Below, piece after piece: positions 46,377 to 54,930 of a stretch of 64,000 bases of DNA. Each line of letters opens with the position of its first letter. The stretch's first letter is position 1. The stretch comes from Pseudomonas marginalis. Its GTDB lineage: Bacteria > Pseudomonadota > Gammaproteobacteria > Pseudomonadales > Pseudomonadaceae. Location of the stretch: NCBI RefSeq assembly GCF_900105325.1, contig NZ_FNSU01000003.1, forward strand, positions 2,170,001 through 2,234,000, given 5' to 3'. The notes under the pieces were generated by a model. It was not told the origin of the DNA, made no database searches, and worked only from the letters and a program-made list of their open reading frames with translations. A program made the translations under genes and the position numbers.

Positions 46377-47156
46377 TCATAACACACGGCTGAGAAACGC
46401 CCGGGTACGGGGATGGCTGGGGTGGCTGAAGATCTGTTCCGGCGGCCCTTGTTCGATGAGTTCGCCCTGATCAAGTACCACCACGCGGTCCGCCACTTCC
46501 CGGGCAAAGCCCATTTCATGGGTGACCACCACCATGGTCATGCCCTCCTCGGCCAGCTCCTTCATCACCTGCAAGACCTCGCCGACGGTTTCCGGGTCGA
46601 GGGCGCTGGTGGGTTCGTCGAACAGCATGGCCTGGGGTTTCATCGCCAGGGCGCGGGCGATGGCGACCCGTTGCTGCTGGCCGCCGGAGAGCATCGACGG
46701 GTAATGGCTGGCCTTGTCCGCCAGGCCGACCCGCGCCAGCAGGCCACGGGCCTGTTCCAGCGCTTCGGCACGTGGTGTGCCGAGGACCTGGATCGGCGCT
46801 TCAATGATGTTTTCCAGCGCCGTCATATGGGGGAACAGGTTGAAGCGCTGGAACACCATGCCAATGTCGCGGCGCTGGCGGGCGATGTTGCGCTCCGAAT
46901 CGCGCACCAGGCTGCCGTCGCTGCGCTCGCGATAGCCCATGGCGCGGCCGTTGACGCGGATGCGCCCGCCCTGGATGTCTTCCAGCAGGTTGATGCAGCG
47001 GATAAAGGTGGTCTTGCCCGAGCCCGAGGCGCCGATCAGCACCACCACTTCGCCGCGCCGTACTTGCAGCGAGATACCCTTGAGGATCTGCAACTCGCCG
47101 AACGACTTCTGAATATCCAGTGCCTCAATGATCAGCTCTTCACTTTGGTGCGCCAT
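46377..47156 (-). CDS. ABC transporter ATP-binding protein, polar amino acid type
   Basis: A 259-residue ATPase of the GlnQ/HisP group: Walker A GASGSGKTT near 38-46, Q loop MVFQRFNLFPH, signature LSGGQQQRVAIARAL, Walker B AMLFDEPTSALDPE. Starts 2 bases after the permease gene stop. It energises import by the neighbouring permease and binding protein. Confidence 0.94.
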   Translation of the reverse strand: MAHQSEELIIEALDIQKSFGELQILKGISLQVRRGEVVVLIGASGSGKTTFIRCINLLEDIQGGRIRVNGRAMGYRERSDGSLVRDSERNIARQRRDIGMVFQRFNLFPHMTALENIIEAPIQVLGTPRAEALEQARGLLARVGLADKASHYPSMLSGGQQQRVAIARALAMKPQAMLFDEPTSALDPETVGEVLQVMKELAEEGMTMVVVTHEMGFAREVADRVVVLDQGELIEQGPPEQIFSHPSHPRTRAFLSRVL

Positions 47157-47158
47157 GG

Positions 47159-47935
47159 TTATCGTCCCCTCAGCAGTTTCAGGGTGCTGCGCCCGAACAT
47201 GCGGCTGGCTGCCGGTGGTGGCGCGGAAGGCCGGTCGGACTGGCTGAAACGGGCTTCGAGCCAGCGCTGGAAAAAGCCCCAGAGGGTGGTCAGCGTCAGG
47301 AAATACAGGGCGACCACCAGGTACAGCTCAAACACGCGGAAGGTCGCCGAGGTGATCATCTGGGTGCTGAGCAGCAGCTCCTGCACACCGATCACGCTGA
47401 CCAGGGTGGTGTTCTTGAGCATCACGTTGAACTCATTGCCCAGCGGCGGCACGATCACCCGGAACGCCTGGGGCAGCACGATGCGCCGCATCAACTTGGC
47501 GAAGCCCATGCCCAGGGAGCGCCCGGCTTCATATTGGCCCTTGTCCACCGCGCCGATGCCGGCACGGATGATCTCGGCCATATAGGCACCTTCGTTGAGG
47601 CCCAGGGCAATGATCGCCGCCTGGATATTGCCGGGGACGATCAGGCCGAACAGTTCAATATCTTCGAAGCGGAAAATCCCGCCCGCCGCCAGTGCCGTGT
47701 ACAGAAACACGATCTGTACCAGCAGCGGCGTGCCGCGCATCAGCCACACGTAAAAACGCACCGGCAGATGCAACAGCGGGTTCTTCGACAAGCGCAACAA
47801 CGCCGCCGCCAGCCCCAGCGCGCAGCCCAACAGCATCGCCAGCACACTGATCAGGCACGTCAGCCACAGCCCCGTGAGGTAGACCCCGCTGGGCTGCAGC
47901 AGGTACTGCCAGAACACATCCCAATTGAAATTCAT
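47159..47935 (-). CDS. ABC transporter permease, polar amino acid type
   Basis: A 258-residue HisMQ-type permease with about five helices. EAA loop: EAGRSLGMGFAKLMRRIVLP near 136-155. N-terminal helix LTGLWLTCLISVLAMLLGCA. The C-terminal 35 residues are basic and extend past the last helix. It lies 12 bases after the binding protein gene. Confidence 0.93.
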   Translation of the reverse strand: MNFNWDVFWQYLLQPSGVYLTGLWLTCLISVLAMLLGCALGLAAALLRLSKNPLLHLPVRFYVWLMRGTPLLVQIVFLYTALAAGGIFRFEDIELFGLIVPGNIQAAIIALGLNEGAYMAEIIRAGIGAVDKGQYEAGRSLGMGFAKLMRRIVLPQAFRVIVPPLGNEFNVMLKNTTLVSVIGVQELLLSTQMITSATFRVFELYLVVALYFLTLTTLWGFFQRWLEARFSQSDRPSAPPPAASRMFGRSTLKLLRGR

Positions 47936-47947
47936 CGCAGGTACGCC

Positions 47948-48754
47948 TCAGTCGAGTGTGTCGCTGCTGACATGCCATTTGTCCAGCAACTGCACATAGC
48001 TGCCATCGCTGCGCATATCGCTGATCACCTGTTGCACGGCGGCGGTCAGTTGCGGGGCGTCCTTGCGTATGCCCAGGCCGGTGAGGATGCGGCTGAACGC
48101 CGGCACGCCTTCCTGGAACAGGTCCGGGGCCATTGCTGCGTAGTAACCGGCGGTTTCCACGGTGGTGCCGTAGGCGTCGACCTGGCTGATACGCAGGGCC
48201 TGGAAGGCATCGGTGTCGGTGTTGTAGACCACCAGTTTCATCGGGGGCTTGCCGGCCTTGGCCAGGCTTTCATTGTGGGCATCGAGCAGGGTCTTGATGG
48301 TGGAGCCGTTGAGCACCGCGACCTTGTGCGCGGACAGGTCATCCAGCGCCTTGATGCCCTTGGGGTTGCCCTTGGGCACCACCACCGACTGGCTGGAATA
48401 CATGTAGTTGACGATGTCGATCACCTGGCGCCGCTCGGGTTTGTCGAACAACTGGTCGACGATCATGTCGCACTGCTGGGCGAGCAACGCCGGCACCAGC
48501 CCAGAGAACGGAATCACCCGCCATTGCACTTGCTTGCCGCCCAGGCGCTTGGCGATTTCCAGGCCCAGGTCAACGGTGAGCCCGCGGGGTTTCTGGGCTT
48601 CGTCGAAGGACACCAGGGGCGGGGAATCCATCCCCGAGCAATAGACAAGTTTGTCGACTTTTTGCAGACGATCCGGCACTTGAGGCGCAGCAAAGGCCCC
48701 TTGTGCGCAGAGACCGAAGGAGACAGCCACCAGCAAGGCGCGGCATTTATGCAT
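47948..48754 (-). CDS. ABC transporter substrate-binding protein, family 3
   Basis: A 268-residue periplasmic protein with signal peptide to about residue 22 (QGAFA). Family 3 features: PLVSFDEAQKPRGLTVDLGL near 46-65 and ALLAQQCDMIVDQLFDKPER near 88-107. The usual ligand is a polar amino acid or small peptide-like compound; with a gamma-glutamyltransferase in the operon a gamma-glutamyl compound or opine is plausible but inferred. Preceded by a GntR regulator gene 64 bases upstream. Confidence 0.9.
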   Translation of the reverse strand: MHKCRALLVAVSFGLCAQGAFAAPQVPDRLQKVDKLVYCSGMDSPPLVSFDEAQKPRGLTVDLGLEIAKRLGGKQVQWRVIPFSGLVPALLAQQCDMIVDQLFDKPERRQVIDIVNYMYSSQSVVVPKGNPKGIKALDDLSAHKVAVLNGSTIKTLLDAHNESLAKAGKPPMKLVVYNTDTDAFQALRISQVDAYGTTVETAGYYAAMAPDLFQEGVPAFSRILTGLGIRKDAPQLTAAVQQVISDMRSDGSYVQLLDKWHVSSDTLD

Positions 48755-48818
48755 GACCAGACACTCCAGTTCGTTGAATAACGGGGCAGGACTAAAGTCA
48801 AAACACAGCGGGTGTTTC

Positions 48819-49487
48819 TTATTGTTCGGTTTGCAGGAACTGGATCAGTGCCGGCACGGTGCCTTCGATGTGTTCGCGCACCACGGCTTCGGCGCGGGCG
48901 GCATCGCCGGCGCGGATCGCATCAAGGATCACTGCGTGTTCCTGGCGGGCGCTGAGGGGTTTTTCGCCGTGCTGCAGCCACAAGCGCATAGGTGCCTCGA
49001 CCAGCGAGTACAGCGCCGAAATCTGCTTCATCAGGCGCGGGCGGCCGCTGAGGCTGCACAGGTATTCATGGAACGCGCGGTGCCGACTGACCCACGCGGC
49101 GCCTTCGTCACGGTAGTCGTCCATCTCATCGAGCATGCGCTCCAGGGCCGCCAGTTGACGCTCGCCGATCCGCCCGACGGCAACGCGTACCGCCAGGCCT
49201 TCAAGGGCGCTGCGCATCTCAAACACTTCGTGCAGTTCATCAATATCCAAACCGCTGACGACTGCGCCACGGTTGGGCCGCAGGGTCACCAGGCCCTGGG
49301 CGTCCAGGCGGCGAAAGGCCTCGCGCACCGGCATGCGGCTCATGCCGATCTCGCTGGCGATGTCTTCGGCGATCAGCCGGTCACCCTTGCGGTAGCGGCC
49401 GCCGCAAATGGCATCGAGCAGAAAGTTGTAGGCCTCCTCCTCGGCGGTGAGGGGCTGGCGGTCAACGTAAGCGGGAGCGAATTGCAT
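48819..49487 (-). CDS. GntR-family (FCD/FadR-type) transcriptional regulator
   Basis: A 222-residue regulator from ATG 49487, preferred to an in-frame TTG at 49517 because AAAAGG lies about 7 bases upstream. The winged helix near 14-75 reads LIAEDIASEIGMSRMPVREA FRRLDAQGLV. The FCD-type effector domain follows (EVFEMRSALEGLAVRVAVGR, then FHEYLCSLSGRPRL). It begins the operon with the ABC transporter and gamma-glutamyltransferase and likely controls it and itself through the palindrome at 49505. Confidence 0.9.
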   Translation of the reverse strand: MQFAPAYVDRQPLTAEEEAYNFLLDAICGGRYRKGDRLIAEDIASEIGMSRMPVREAFRRLDAQGLVTLRPNRGAVVSGLDIDELHEVFEMRSALEGLAVRVAVGRIGERQLAALERMLDEMDDYRDEGAAWVSRHRAFHEYLCSLSGRPRLMKQISALYSLVEAPMRLWLQHGEKPLSARQEHAVILDAIRAGDAARAEAVVREHIEGTVPALIQFLQTEQ

Positions 49488-49504
49488 CGGCAGCACCTTT
49501 TGAA

Positions 49505-49537
49505 TTTTTGTATCCAATTATCCACGAATACAAAAAA
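49505..49537. promoter_or_regulatory. Inverted repeat upstream of the GntR regulator, probable operator
   Basis: TTTTTGTAT at 49505-49513 and ATACAAAAA at 49528-49536 form 9-base perfect arms separated by 14 bases, 18 bases ahead of the regulator ATG. The TTGTAT/ATACAA form and place fit a GntR/FCD autoregulatory operator, with the two centres about two helical turns apart. Confidence 0.55.
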
Positions 49538-49743
49538 GCAGGATGCGTGCCAACGGCTTGGGACAGGAGCCAAGTGATTGATTCAGATCGGATAGAAGGG
49601 AAAAAGCTGGGGCTGGCGTTGAAAAGTCGCGTGGGAATTTGCTACCCAATGGCGCAGAAGACGCCCCATTGGTGGGCGGAAGTAACAAGCGGACCGTGGG
49701 CGAGATGCTTTTTGCTTGAGGCGAATCCAGCCCACCGCTGGCG

Positions 49744-50181
49744 TTATGGCTCGACCGAATAGATGACGGTTTGCGCGCTGTTTTCGCCGACCGCCCGGCG
49801 GGTGAAATAGGTGTCGCCTTCGTCGGTGAGGATCTCGTAGTCGGCCTTGCGGGCCGGACTGGCGTGCTTGATGATTTTCAGCACGCGCTGGAACTTCACG
49901 CTTTGCGTGCCGTTCTGGTTGGGTCCGGTGAGCACATTGACGCTTTGAAACCAGCCGGCGTGCCGCTGGTTGCTCACCAGCGCGTGGCTCATCGCCTCGA
50001 AACGTTCCAACCGCGTGAAGCCCCATAGGGTCTGTTCTTCGACGGTGGCGCCCGGCGTAGCGGCGCCGGTAAACACAAACAGATTGATCGCCGGGCTGTC
50101 TTCGCAAAAGAAGTCGTAAGGGACCAGGCCGTCGACCATTTTCCTGCCGGGCACAAAGCCCTTTTTATGCACCTGAAACAT
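49744..50181 (-). CDS. Protein of unknown function downstream of the sensor kinase
   Basis: A 145-residue protein from ATG 50181 (GGAGG with 5-base spacing; an in-frame GTG 12 bases upstream is less likely). Soluble, no signal peptide or membrane helix. Segments such as KGFVPGRKMVDGLVPYDFFC and RLERFEAMSHALVSNQRHAG look globular, with no motif I recognise. It follows the kinase gene by 57 bases in the same direction and may be the third gene of that operon. The 255 bases to the GntR gene hold nothing obvious. Confidence 0.65.
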   Translation of the reverse strand: MFQVHKKGFVPGRKMVDGLVPYDFFCEDSPAINLFVFTGAATPGATVEEQTLWGFTRLERFEAMSHALVSNQRHAGWFQSVNVLTGPNQNGTQSVKFQRVLKIIKHASPARKADYEILTDEGDTYFTRRAVGENSAQTVIYSVEP

Positions 50182-50238
50182 CGCCACCTCCACTCAATCA
50201 AGGGTGACAAGTCTAATCAGGCGCGACGTACAGGGCGG

Positions 50239-51522
50239 TCAAGCCAGTGTAATGTCGTGTAAAGATCGCGCGCTGTGCAGGGTGATCTCCACTGCCAGCC
50301 CACCGCCTGGCTCGTTGCGCGCGAGGATGTGGCCGCCGTGCATCTGGACGGCCCTCGCAGCAATGGCCAGCCCCAGGCCAAACCCCACGCTGGCATCGCC
50401 CACCCCACGCTCGAACGGCTGGAAAATGCTGTGCAGCCGGTCATTGTCGACGCCCGGCCCTTGGTCGGTGATCTGTACCGTGAGGCGGTTCGCATCGTGG
50501 TTGACCTGCGCCGACACGCACACGGTGGTGTCCGGTCGGGTGTAGCGCACGGCATTGCGAATCACGTTCTCGAAGCAGCGATACAACAACTCACCGCTGA
50601 CGCAGGCGATAAACGGCGGGCACACCTGCAGGTGCACGCGACAGCCTTTGATGCCGGCCTCAAACTGCGCATCTTCAACGATCATCGCCAGCAATTCGAC
50701 AATATCCACGGGCTCGCGCTCGATACTTTCCGGACGGCCTTGCAGGCGCGCCAGGGTCAGCAACGCCTCGATCAGGGTGTCCATGCGCTCGGATTCGCGC
50801 TCGATGCGTTCGAGCATTTCCAGGCGGGCGGCGTCCTGGCGCAACAGGCCGATGGCCGCCTGCATGCGCGTCAGCGGGGAGCGCAGTTCATGGGAGATGT
50901 CGTGCAGCAGCTGTTGCTGGGCCTCCACCAGCACCTTCAACTGGTTGGCCATGCGGTCGCAGTCTTCCGCCAGGTCGACGATCTCGTCGCGACGCTTGCC
51001 CATGGCCGGCTTGACCCGGGTTTCGAAGCGTCCCTGGGCCGCGTCGCTCATGGCGCGCTTCAGGTACGCCAGGGGCCAGGCCAGGTAATAGGCCATGTAG
51101 CCGCTGAACAGCGCACTCATCAACGTGCCGATGATCAGCGGAATCTGGTGCCAGGGCCGGCCCGGCGGGTTACCGGGCGCGTGGGTCGACCTGATCGACA
51201 GCGTCAGGCCTTCCTTGCTGACGACCGCTCGCTCATAGACCGGCTGCGTCACGGGCCCACCTACCAGCAATTGACCGGCACTGTTGTAGACGCCGATGGC
51301 CTCATCCGCCGGGCGCTCCCACACCGCCAGGAGCTGGCCGCCCGCCTCGACACCGAACGTTTGCAGCAGCTTGTCTTCGGCCGCCAGCATGGCTTCCACA
51401 TGCGGGTCATTCGGCTGGAAACGGCCCAGTTCAAGCACGCCGACGCCCACCAGGAAGGTCAAGGTGGTCGCCAACCAGAAGGCCAGGAACAGTTTCCAGA
51501 ACAGCAGGCTGGGCTTGGTCAT
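50239..51522 (-). CDS. Two-component sensor histidine kinase (CpxA-like)
   Basis: A 427-residue inner-membrane kinase from ATG 51522, overlapping the regulator stop by 4 bases. Helix 1 near 11-31, a short periplasmic sensor about 32-127, helix 2 near 128-150, HAMP about 150-200. The phosphorylated His211 lies in LLHDISHELRSPLTRMQAAI. N box FENVIRNAVRYT and G boxes DQGPGVD and GLGLAI follow. The His-box wording resembles CpxA. The longer open frame ahead of the start shadows the regulator gene. Confidence 0.9.
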   Translation of the reverse strand: MTKPSLLFWKLFLAFWLATTLTFLVGVGVLELGRFQPNDPHVEAMLAAEDKLLQTFGVEAGGQLLAVWERPADEAIGVYNSAGQLLVGGPVTQPVYERAVVSKEGLTLSIRSTHAPGNPPGRPWHQIPLIIGTLMSALFSGYMAYYLAWPLAYLKRAMSDAAQGRFETRVKPAMGKRRDEIVDLAEDCDRMANQLKVLVEAQQQLLHDISHELRSPLTRMQAAIGLLRQDAARLEMLERIERESERMDTLIEALLTLARLQGRPESIEREPVDIVELLAMIVEDAQFEAGIKGCRVHLQVCPPFIACVSGELLYRCFENVIRNAVRYTRPDTTVCVSAQVNHDANRLTVQITDQGPGVDNDRLHSIFQPFERGVGDASVGFGLGLAIAARAVQMHGGHILARNEPGGGLAVEITLHSARSLHDITLA

Positions 51523-52202
51523 TCGGCAATCAACAAATAGCCGAGGCCGCGCACGCTCTGGATCCAGGCCTTGGCGTCCGGGCGCGGCCCGAGTTTTTGC
51601 CGGATGCTGCTGATATGCACGTCGATGCGCCGGTCGTAGCGGGTCAGCGGGCAACCGAGGGCATTGAGTGACAGATCCTTTTTACTCACTACCTGGCCGG
51701 CACTGCGGGCCAGCTCTTCCAGCAGGCTGAACTCGGTGCTGGTCACGCCCAGCTCGAGGCCGTTCCACAGGGCCTGGCGCCTGCCGGGCCACAACACCAG
51801 CGCGCCGGTCGTGATCACTTCGGTGGTCGGCTGGCCCACCGGCTGCACCCTGCGCATGATGGCGCGCAGGCGCGCGACCAGTTCGCCGGGGGAGCTGGGC
51901 TTGGGCACGTAATCATCGGCGCCGAGTTCCAGGCCGGTGATGCGGTCGATGTTGTCGCCACGGGCGGTGAGCAGCACTACGGGTACCTGGCTGACGACGC
52001 GGATGCGCCGGAGTACCTCGATGCCCGAGCGCTGGGGCAGCATGACGTCCAGCACCACAATGCTGTAGCGCCCCGACAGCGCCTCCTCCTCGCCCTCCTC
52101 CCCCGTGTGCACGGCCGTGGCCTCAAAGCCTTCGCGCGCGAGGTATTGGCTCAGCATGTCAGTCAGTTCCTGGTCGTCGTCGACCAACAGTACGCGGATC
52201 AT
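51519..52202 (-). CDS. OmpR/PhoB-family response regulator (CpxR-like)
   Basis: A 227-residue regulator. Receiver domain 1-118 with acidic pocket Asp8/Asp9, phosphoacceptor Asp52 (VVLDVMLPQ), Thr79 and Lys101. Lys101 is followed by PSSPGEL, where most relatives have PF. A winged-helix DNA-binding domain covers about 130-226, ending VRGLGYLL. First gene of the two-component operon. A CpxR-box-like sequence stands 62 bases upstream of its start. Confidence 0.92.
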   Translation of the reverse strand: MIRVLLVDDDQELTDMLSQYLAREGFEATAVHTGEEGEEEALSGRYSIVVLDVMLPQRSGIEVLRRIRVVSQVPVVLLTARGDNIDRITGLELGADDYVPKPSSPGELVARLRAIMRRVQPVGQPTTEVITTGALVLWPGRRQALWNGLELGVTSTEFSLLEELARSAGQVVSKKDLSLNALGCPLTRYDRRIDVHISSIRQKLGPRPDAKAWIQSVRGLGYLLIAE

Positions 52203-52263
52203 CTCGGGCTCGTCAGTGGGGGGTTGCGCATTATCGACCCGGCATTGGCATCCCAGACCAAAC

Positions 52264-52278
52264 TTTACCTAACTTGAC
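52264..52278 (-). promoter_or_regulatory. CpxR-box-like direct repeat in the divergent promoter region
   Basis: On the minus strand GTCAAGTTAGGTAAA equals the CpxR consensus GTAAA-N5-GTAAA except for one base. It lies between the divergent response regulator gene and the BamA paralogue gene. If real, it supports autoregulation of the CpxRA-like system and perhaps stress control of the BamA paralogue. Confidence 0.45.
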
Positions 52279-52398
52279 ATTCGGTTAACCGCACCAAACG
52301 CCCCTCGCTCGTATGCTGGATGTTCACCAGTCCGGCCGCGCGGCGAGTTGTCCATGCGTGCCGGCGCTGCTTGTCGATGTGTTCTGGAAAAGATCTTG

Positions 52399-54765
52399 AT
52401 GAATTTTTCGCGCCTGCTCTGCTCGGTTGCGCTGCTGCTCAATACCTCACTGGCACTCGCCCAAGGCTTCAAAATCTCGGATATTCGAATCAACGGCCTG
52501 CAACGGGTCTCTGCGGGCAGCGTGTTCGGGGCATTACCCCTGAACGTCGGCGACGAAGCGGATGACCGGCGCCTGGTGGACTCAACCCGCGCGCTGTTCA
52601 AGACCGGTTACTTCCAGGACATCCAACTGAGCCGCGAAGGCGATGTGTTGATCATCAATGTAGTCGAGCGTCCTTCGGTTGCCAGTATCGAATTCGAGGG
52701 CAACAAGGCGATTGCCACCGATGACCTGATGAAAGGCATGAAGCAATCGGGCCTTGCCGAGGGCGAGATTTTCCAGCGCGCCACCCTGGAAGGGATACGC
52801 AACGAGTTGCAGCGCCAGTACGTTGCCCAGGGCCGGTACTCGGCGTCGGTCGACGCGCAGGTGGTGGCTCAGCCGCGTAACCGCGTGGGCTTGAAAATCA
52901 AGATCGACGAAGGTGAAGTGGCGTCGATCCAGCACATCAACGTGGTGGGCAACACGGTGTTCGCCGACGACGCCCTGATCGACCAGTTCACCCTCAAGAC
53001 CAGCAACTGGCTGTCGTTTTTCAAGAACGACGACAAATACGCACGGGAGAAGCTGTCGGGCGACCTTGAACGCTTGCGCTCCTATTACCTGGACCGTGGC
53101 TATATCAACATGGATATCACCTCGACCCAGGTCTCGATGACCCCGGACAAAAAGCACGTCTACATCACCGTGAACATCCACGAAGGCCAGAAATACACGG
53201 TACGCGAGGTGAAGCTCAGTGGTGAGCTGAAAGTCCCGCAGGACCAGGTCCAGTCCTTGCTGCTGGTGCAGAAGGGCCAGGTGTTCTCACGCAAACTGAT
53301 GACCACCACCTCGGAGCTGATTACCCGTCGCCTGGGCAACGAAGGCTACACGTTCGCCAACGTCAACGGCGTGCCGCAGGCCCACGATGAAGACCACACG
53401 GTTGACGTCACGTTCTCCGTCGACCCCGGTAAGCGGGCCTACGTCAACCGTATCAACTTCCGTGGCAATACCAAGACCGACGACAAGGTGCTGCGGCGGG
53501 AAATGCGCCAGATGGAAGGTGGCTGGGCATCGACGTACCTGATCGACCAGTCCAAGGTGCGCCTGGAGCGCCTGGGGTTCTTCAAAGAGGTGAACGTCGA
53601 GACGCCTGCGGTGGCCGGCCTCGACGACCAACTGGATGTGAACTACGCCGTGGAAGAACAGGCGTCCGGTTCGATTACCGCCAGTGTCGGCTTTGCCCAG
53701 AGTTCGGGGCTGATCCTCGGCGGCTCGATCACCCAGAACAACTTCCTCGGCACCGGCAACTACGCCAGCCTGGGGCTGACCCGCTCGTCCTACCAGAGCA
53801 AGTACAACATCGGTTTCACCGATCCCTACTTCACCACCGACGGGGTGAGCCTGGGTTACAACGCGTTCTACAGCAAGACCGACTACAACAAGTACTACGA
53901 TGACGGGGTGTCCTATTACGCCATCAATAGTTTTGGCCTGGGCGCCACCCTCGGTTACCCGATCAATGAAACCTCGCGTTTGAGCTTTGGCCTGACGGCG
54001 CAACACGACAGTATCGAACCGGGCACCTACAGCGCCGACGAGATCTACGACTTTATCGAGCGCGAAGGCAAGGAATTCACCAACTTCAAGGCCAACCTCG
54101 GCTGGTCGGAATCGACCTTGAACAAAGGCGTGCTGGCGACTCGCGGGCATTCGCAAAACCTCAACCTGATGGTGACGGTGCCCGGCAGCGACCTGAGTTT
54201 CTACAAAATCGACTACACGGGGCAGACGTTCCTGCCTGTCAGCAACAACACATCACTGCGCTTTCACACCAAGCTCGGCTACGGCAGCGGCTACGGCTCC
54301 ACGGACGGGCTGCCCTTCTATGAAACCTACACCGCCGGCGGCGAAGGCACGGTGCGCGGCTTTGAAAGCGGCACCCTCGGCCCGCGCAACACCCCGGCAA
54401 CCGGTGCCTACGCCAGTGCCGGGCAGGCGTACTACTCGGACCGGGACACCGAATCGCTGGGCGGCAATATCCTGATAACAGGCGGCGCGGAGTACTTATT
54501 CCCGGTGCCGTTCATCAAAGACAACAAATCCGTGCGAACCTCGTTGTTCTGGGACGTGGGCACGGTGTATTCGGACAAGTGCTACCTCAGTACCACCCAA
54601 GGCTGCGGCAGCGTGGACCTGGGCCAGATGGCCAGTTCGGTGGGGGTTGGGGTGACGTGGTACAGCCCGCTGGGGCCGCTGAGTGTGAATTTGGCATACC
54701 CGATTCGCACGCCGGAGAACGCGGACAAGCAGGTGTTTCAGTTCTCCATGGGGCAGACGTTTTAA
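52399..54765 (+). CDS. BamA/Omp85-family outer-membrane assembly protein (stand-alone paralogue)
   Basis: A 788-residue Omp85 protein from ATG 52399 (signal peptide to about residue 22, SLALAQG; GGAAAAG upstream). Five POTRA domains cover about 23-425 (first: FKISDIRINGLQRVSAGSVF). The barrel includes the conserved loop-6 motif VRGF in GEGTVRGFESGTLGP and ends FSMGQTF. Full BamA length. The main bamA of pseudomonads sits in the rseP-bamA-skp-lpxD cluster, which is absent here, so this is probably a second copy. Divergent from the CpxRA-like system. Confidence 0.9.
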   Translation: MNFSRLLCSVALLLNTSLALAQGFKISDIRINGLQRVSAGSVFGALPLNVGDEADDRRLVDSTRALFKTGYFQDIQLSREGDVLIINVVERPSVASIEFEGNKAIATDDLMKGMKQSGLAEGEIFQRATLEGIRNELQRQYVAQGRYSASVDAQVVAQPRNRVGLKIKIDEGEVASIQHINVVGNTVFADDALIDQFTLKTSNWLSFFKNDDKYAREKLSGDLERLRSYYLDRGYINMDITSTQVSMTPDKKHVYITVNIHEGQKYTVREVKLSGELKVPQDQVQSLLLVQKGQVFSRKLMTTTSELITRRLGNEGYTFANVNGVPQAHDEDHTVDVTFSVDPGKRAYVNRINFRGNTKTDDKVLRREMRQMEGGWASTYLIDQSKVRLERLGFFKEVNVETPAVAGLDDQLDVNYAVEEQASGSITASVGFAQSSGLILGGSITQNNFLGTGNYASLGLTRSSYQSKYNIGFTDPYFTTDGVSLGYNAFYSKTDYNKYYDDGVSYYAINSFGLGATLGYPINETSRLSFGLTAQHDSIEPGTYSADEIYDFIEREGKEFTNFKANLGWSESTLNKGVLATRGHSQNLNLMVTVPGSDLSFYKIDYTGQTFLPVSNNTSLRFHTKLGYGSGYGSTDGLPFYETYTAGGEGTVRGFESGTLGPRNTPATGAYASAGQAYYSDRDTESLGGNILITGGAEYLFPVPFIKDNKSVRTSLFWDVGTVYSDKCYLSTTQGCGSVDLGQMASSVGVGVTWYSPLGPLSVNLAYPIRTPENADKQVFQFSMGQTF

Positions 54766-54930
54766 AGGTTGCGGCGTGTTGATGCGTTTCCCCCTTCTGG
54801 GAAAGGCCCTACACAAATACCGGACGTCTGGCGAAGCCGCGTTTATGTATTGTTTTTTATAAGGGAACTCTGCTGTCAAGCCTTGGTCGGCTGATGTGTG
54901 GATTTTCCTTTCACTACGCGGATAGATCGG

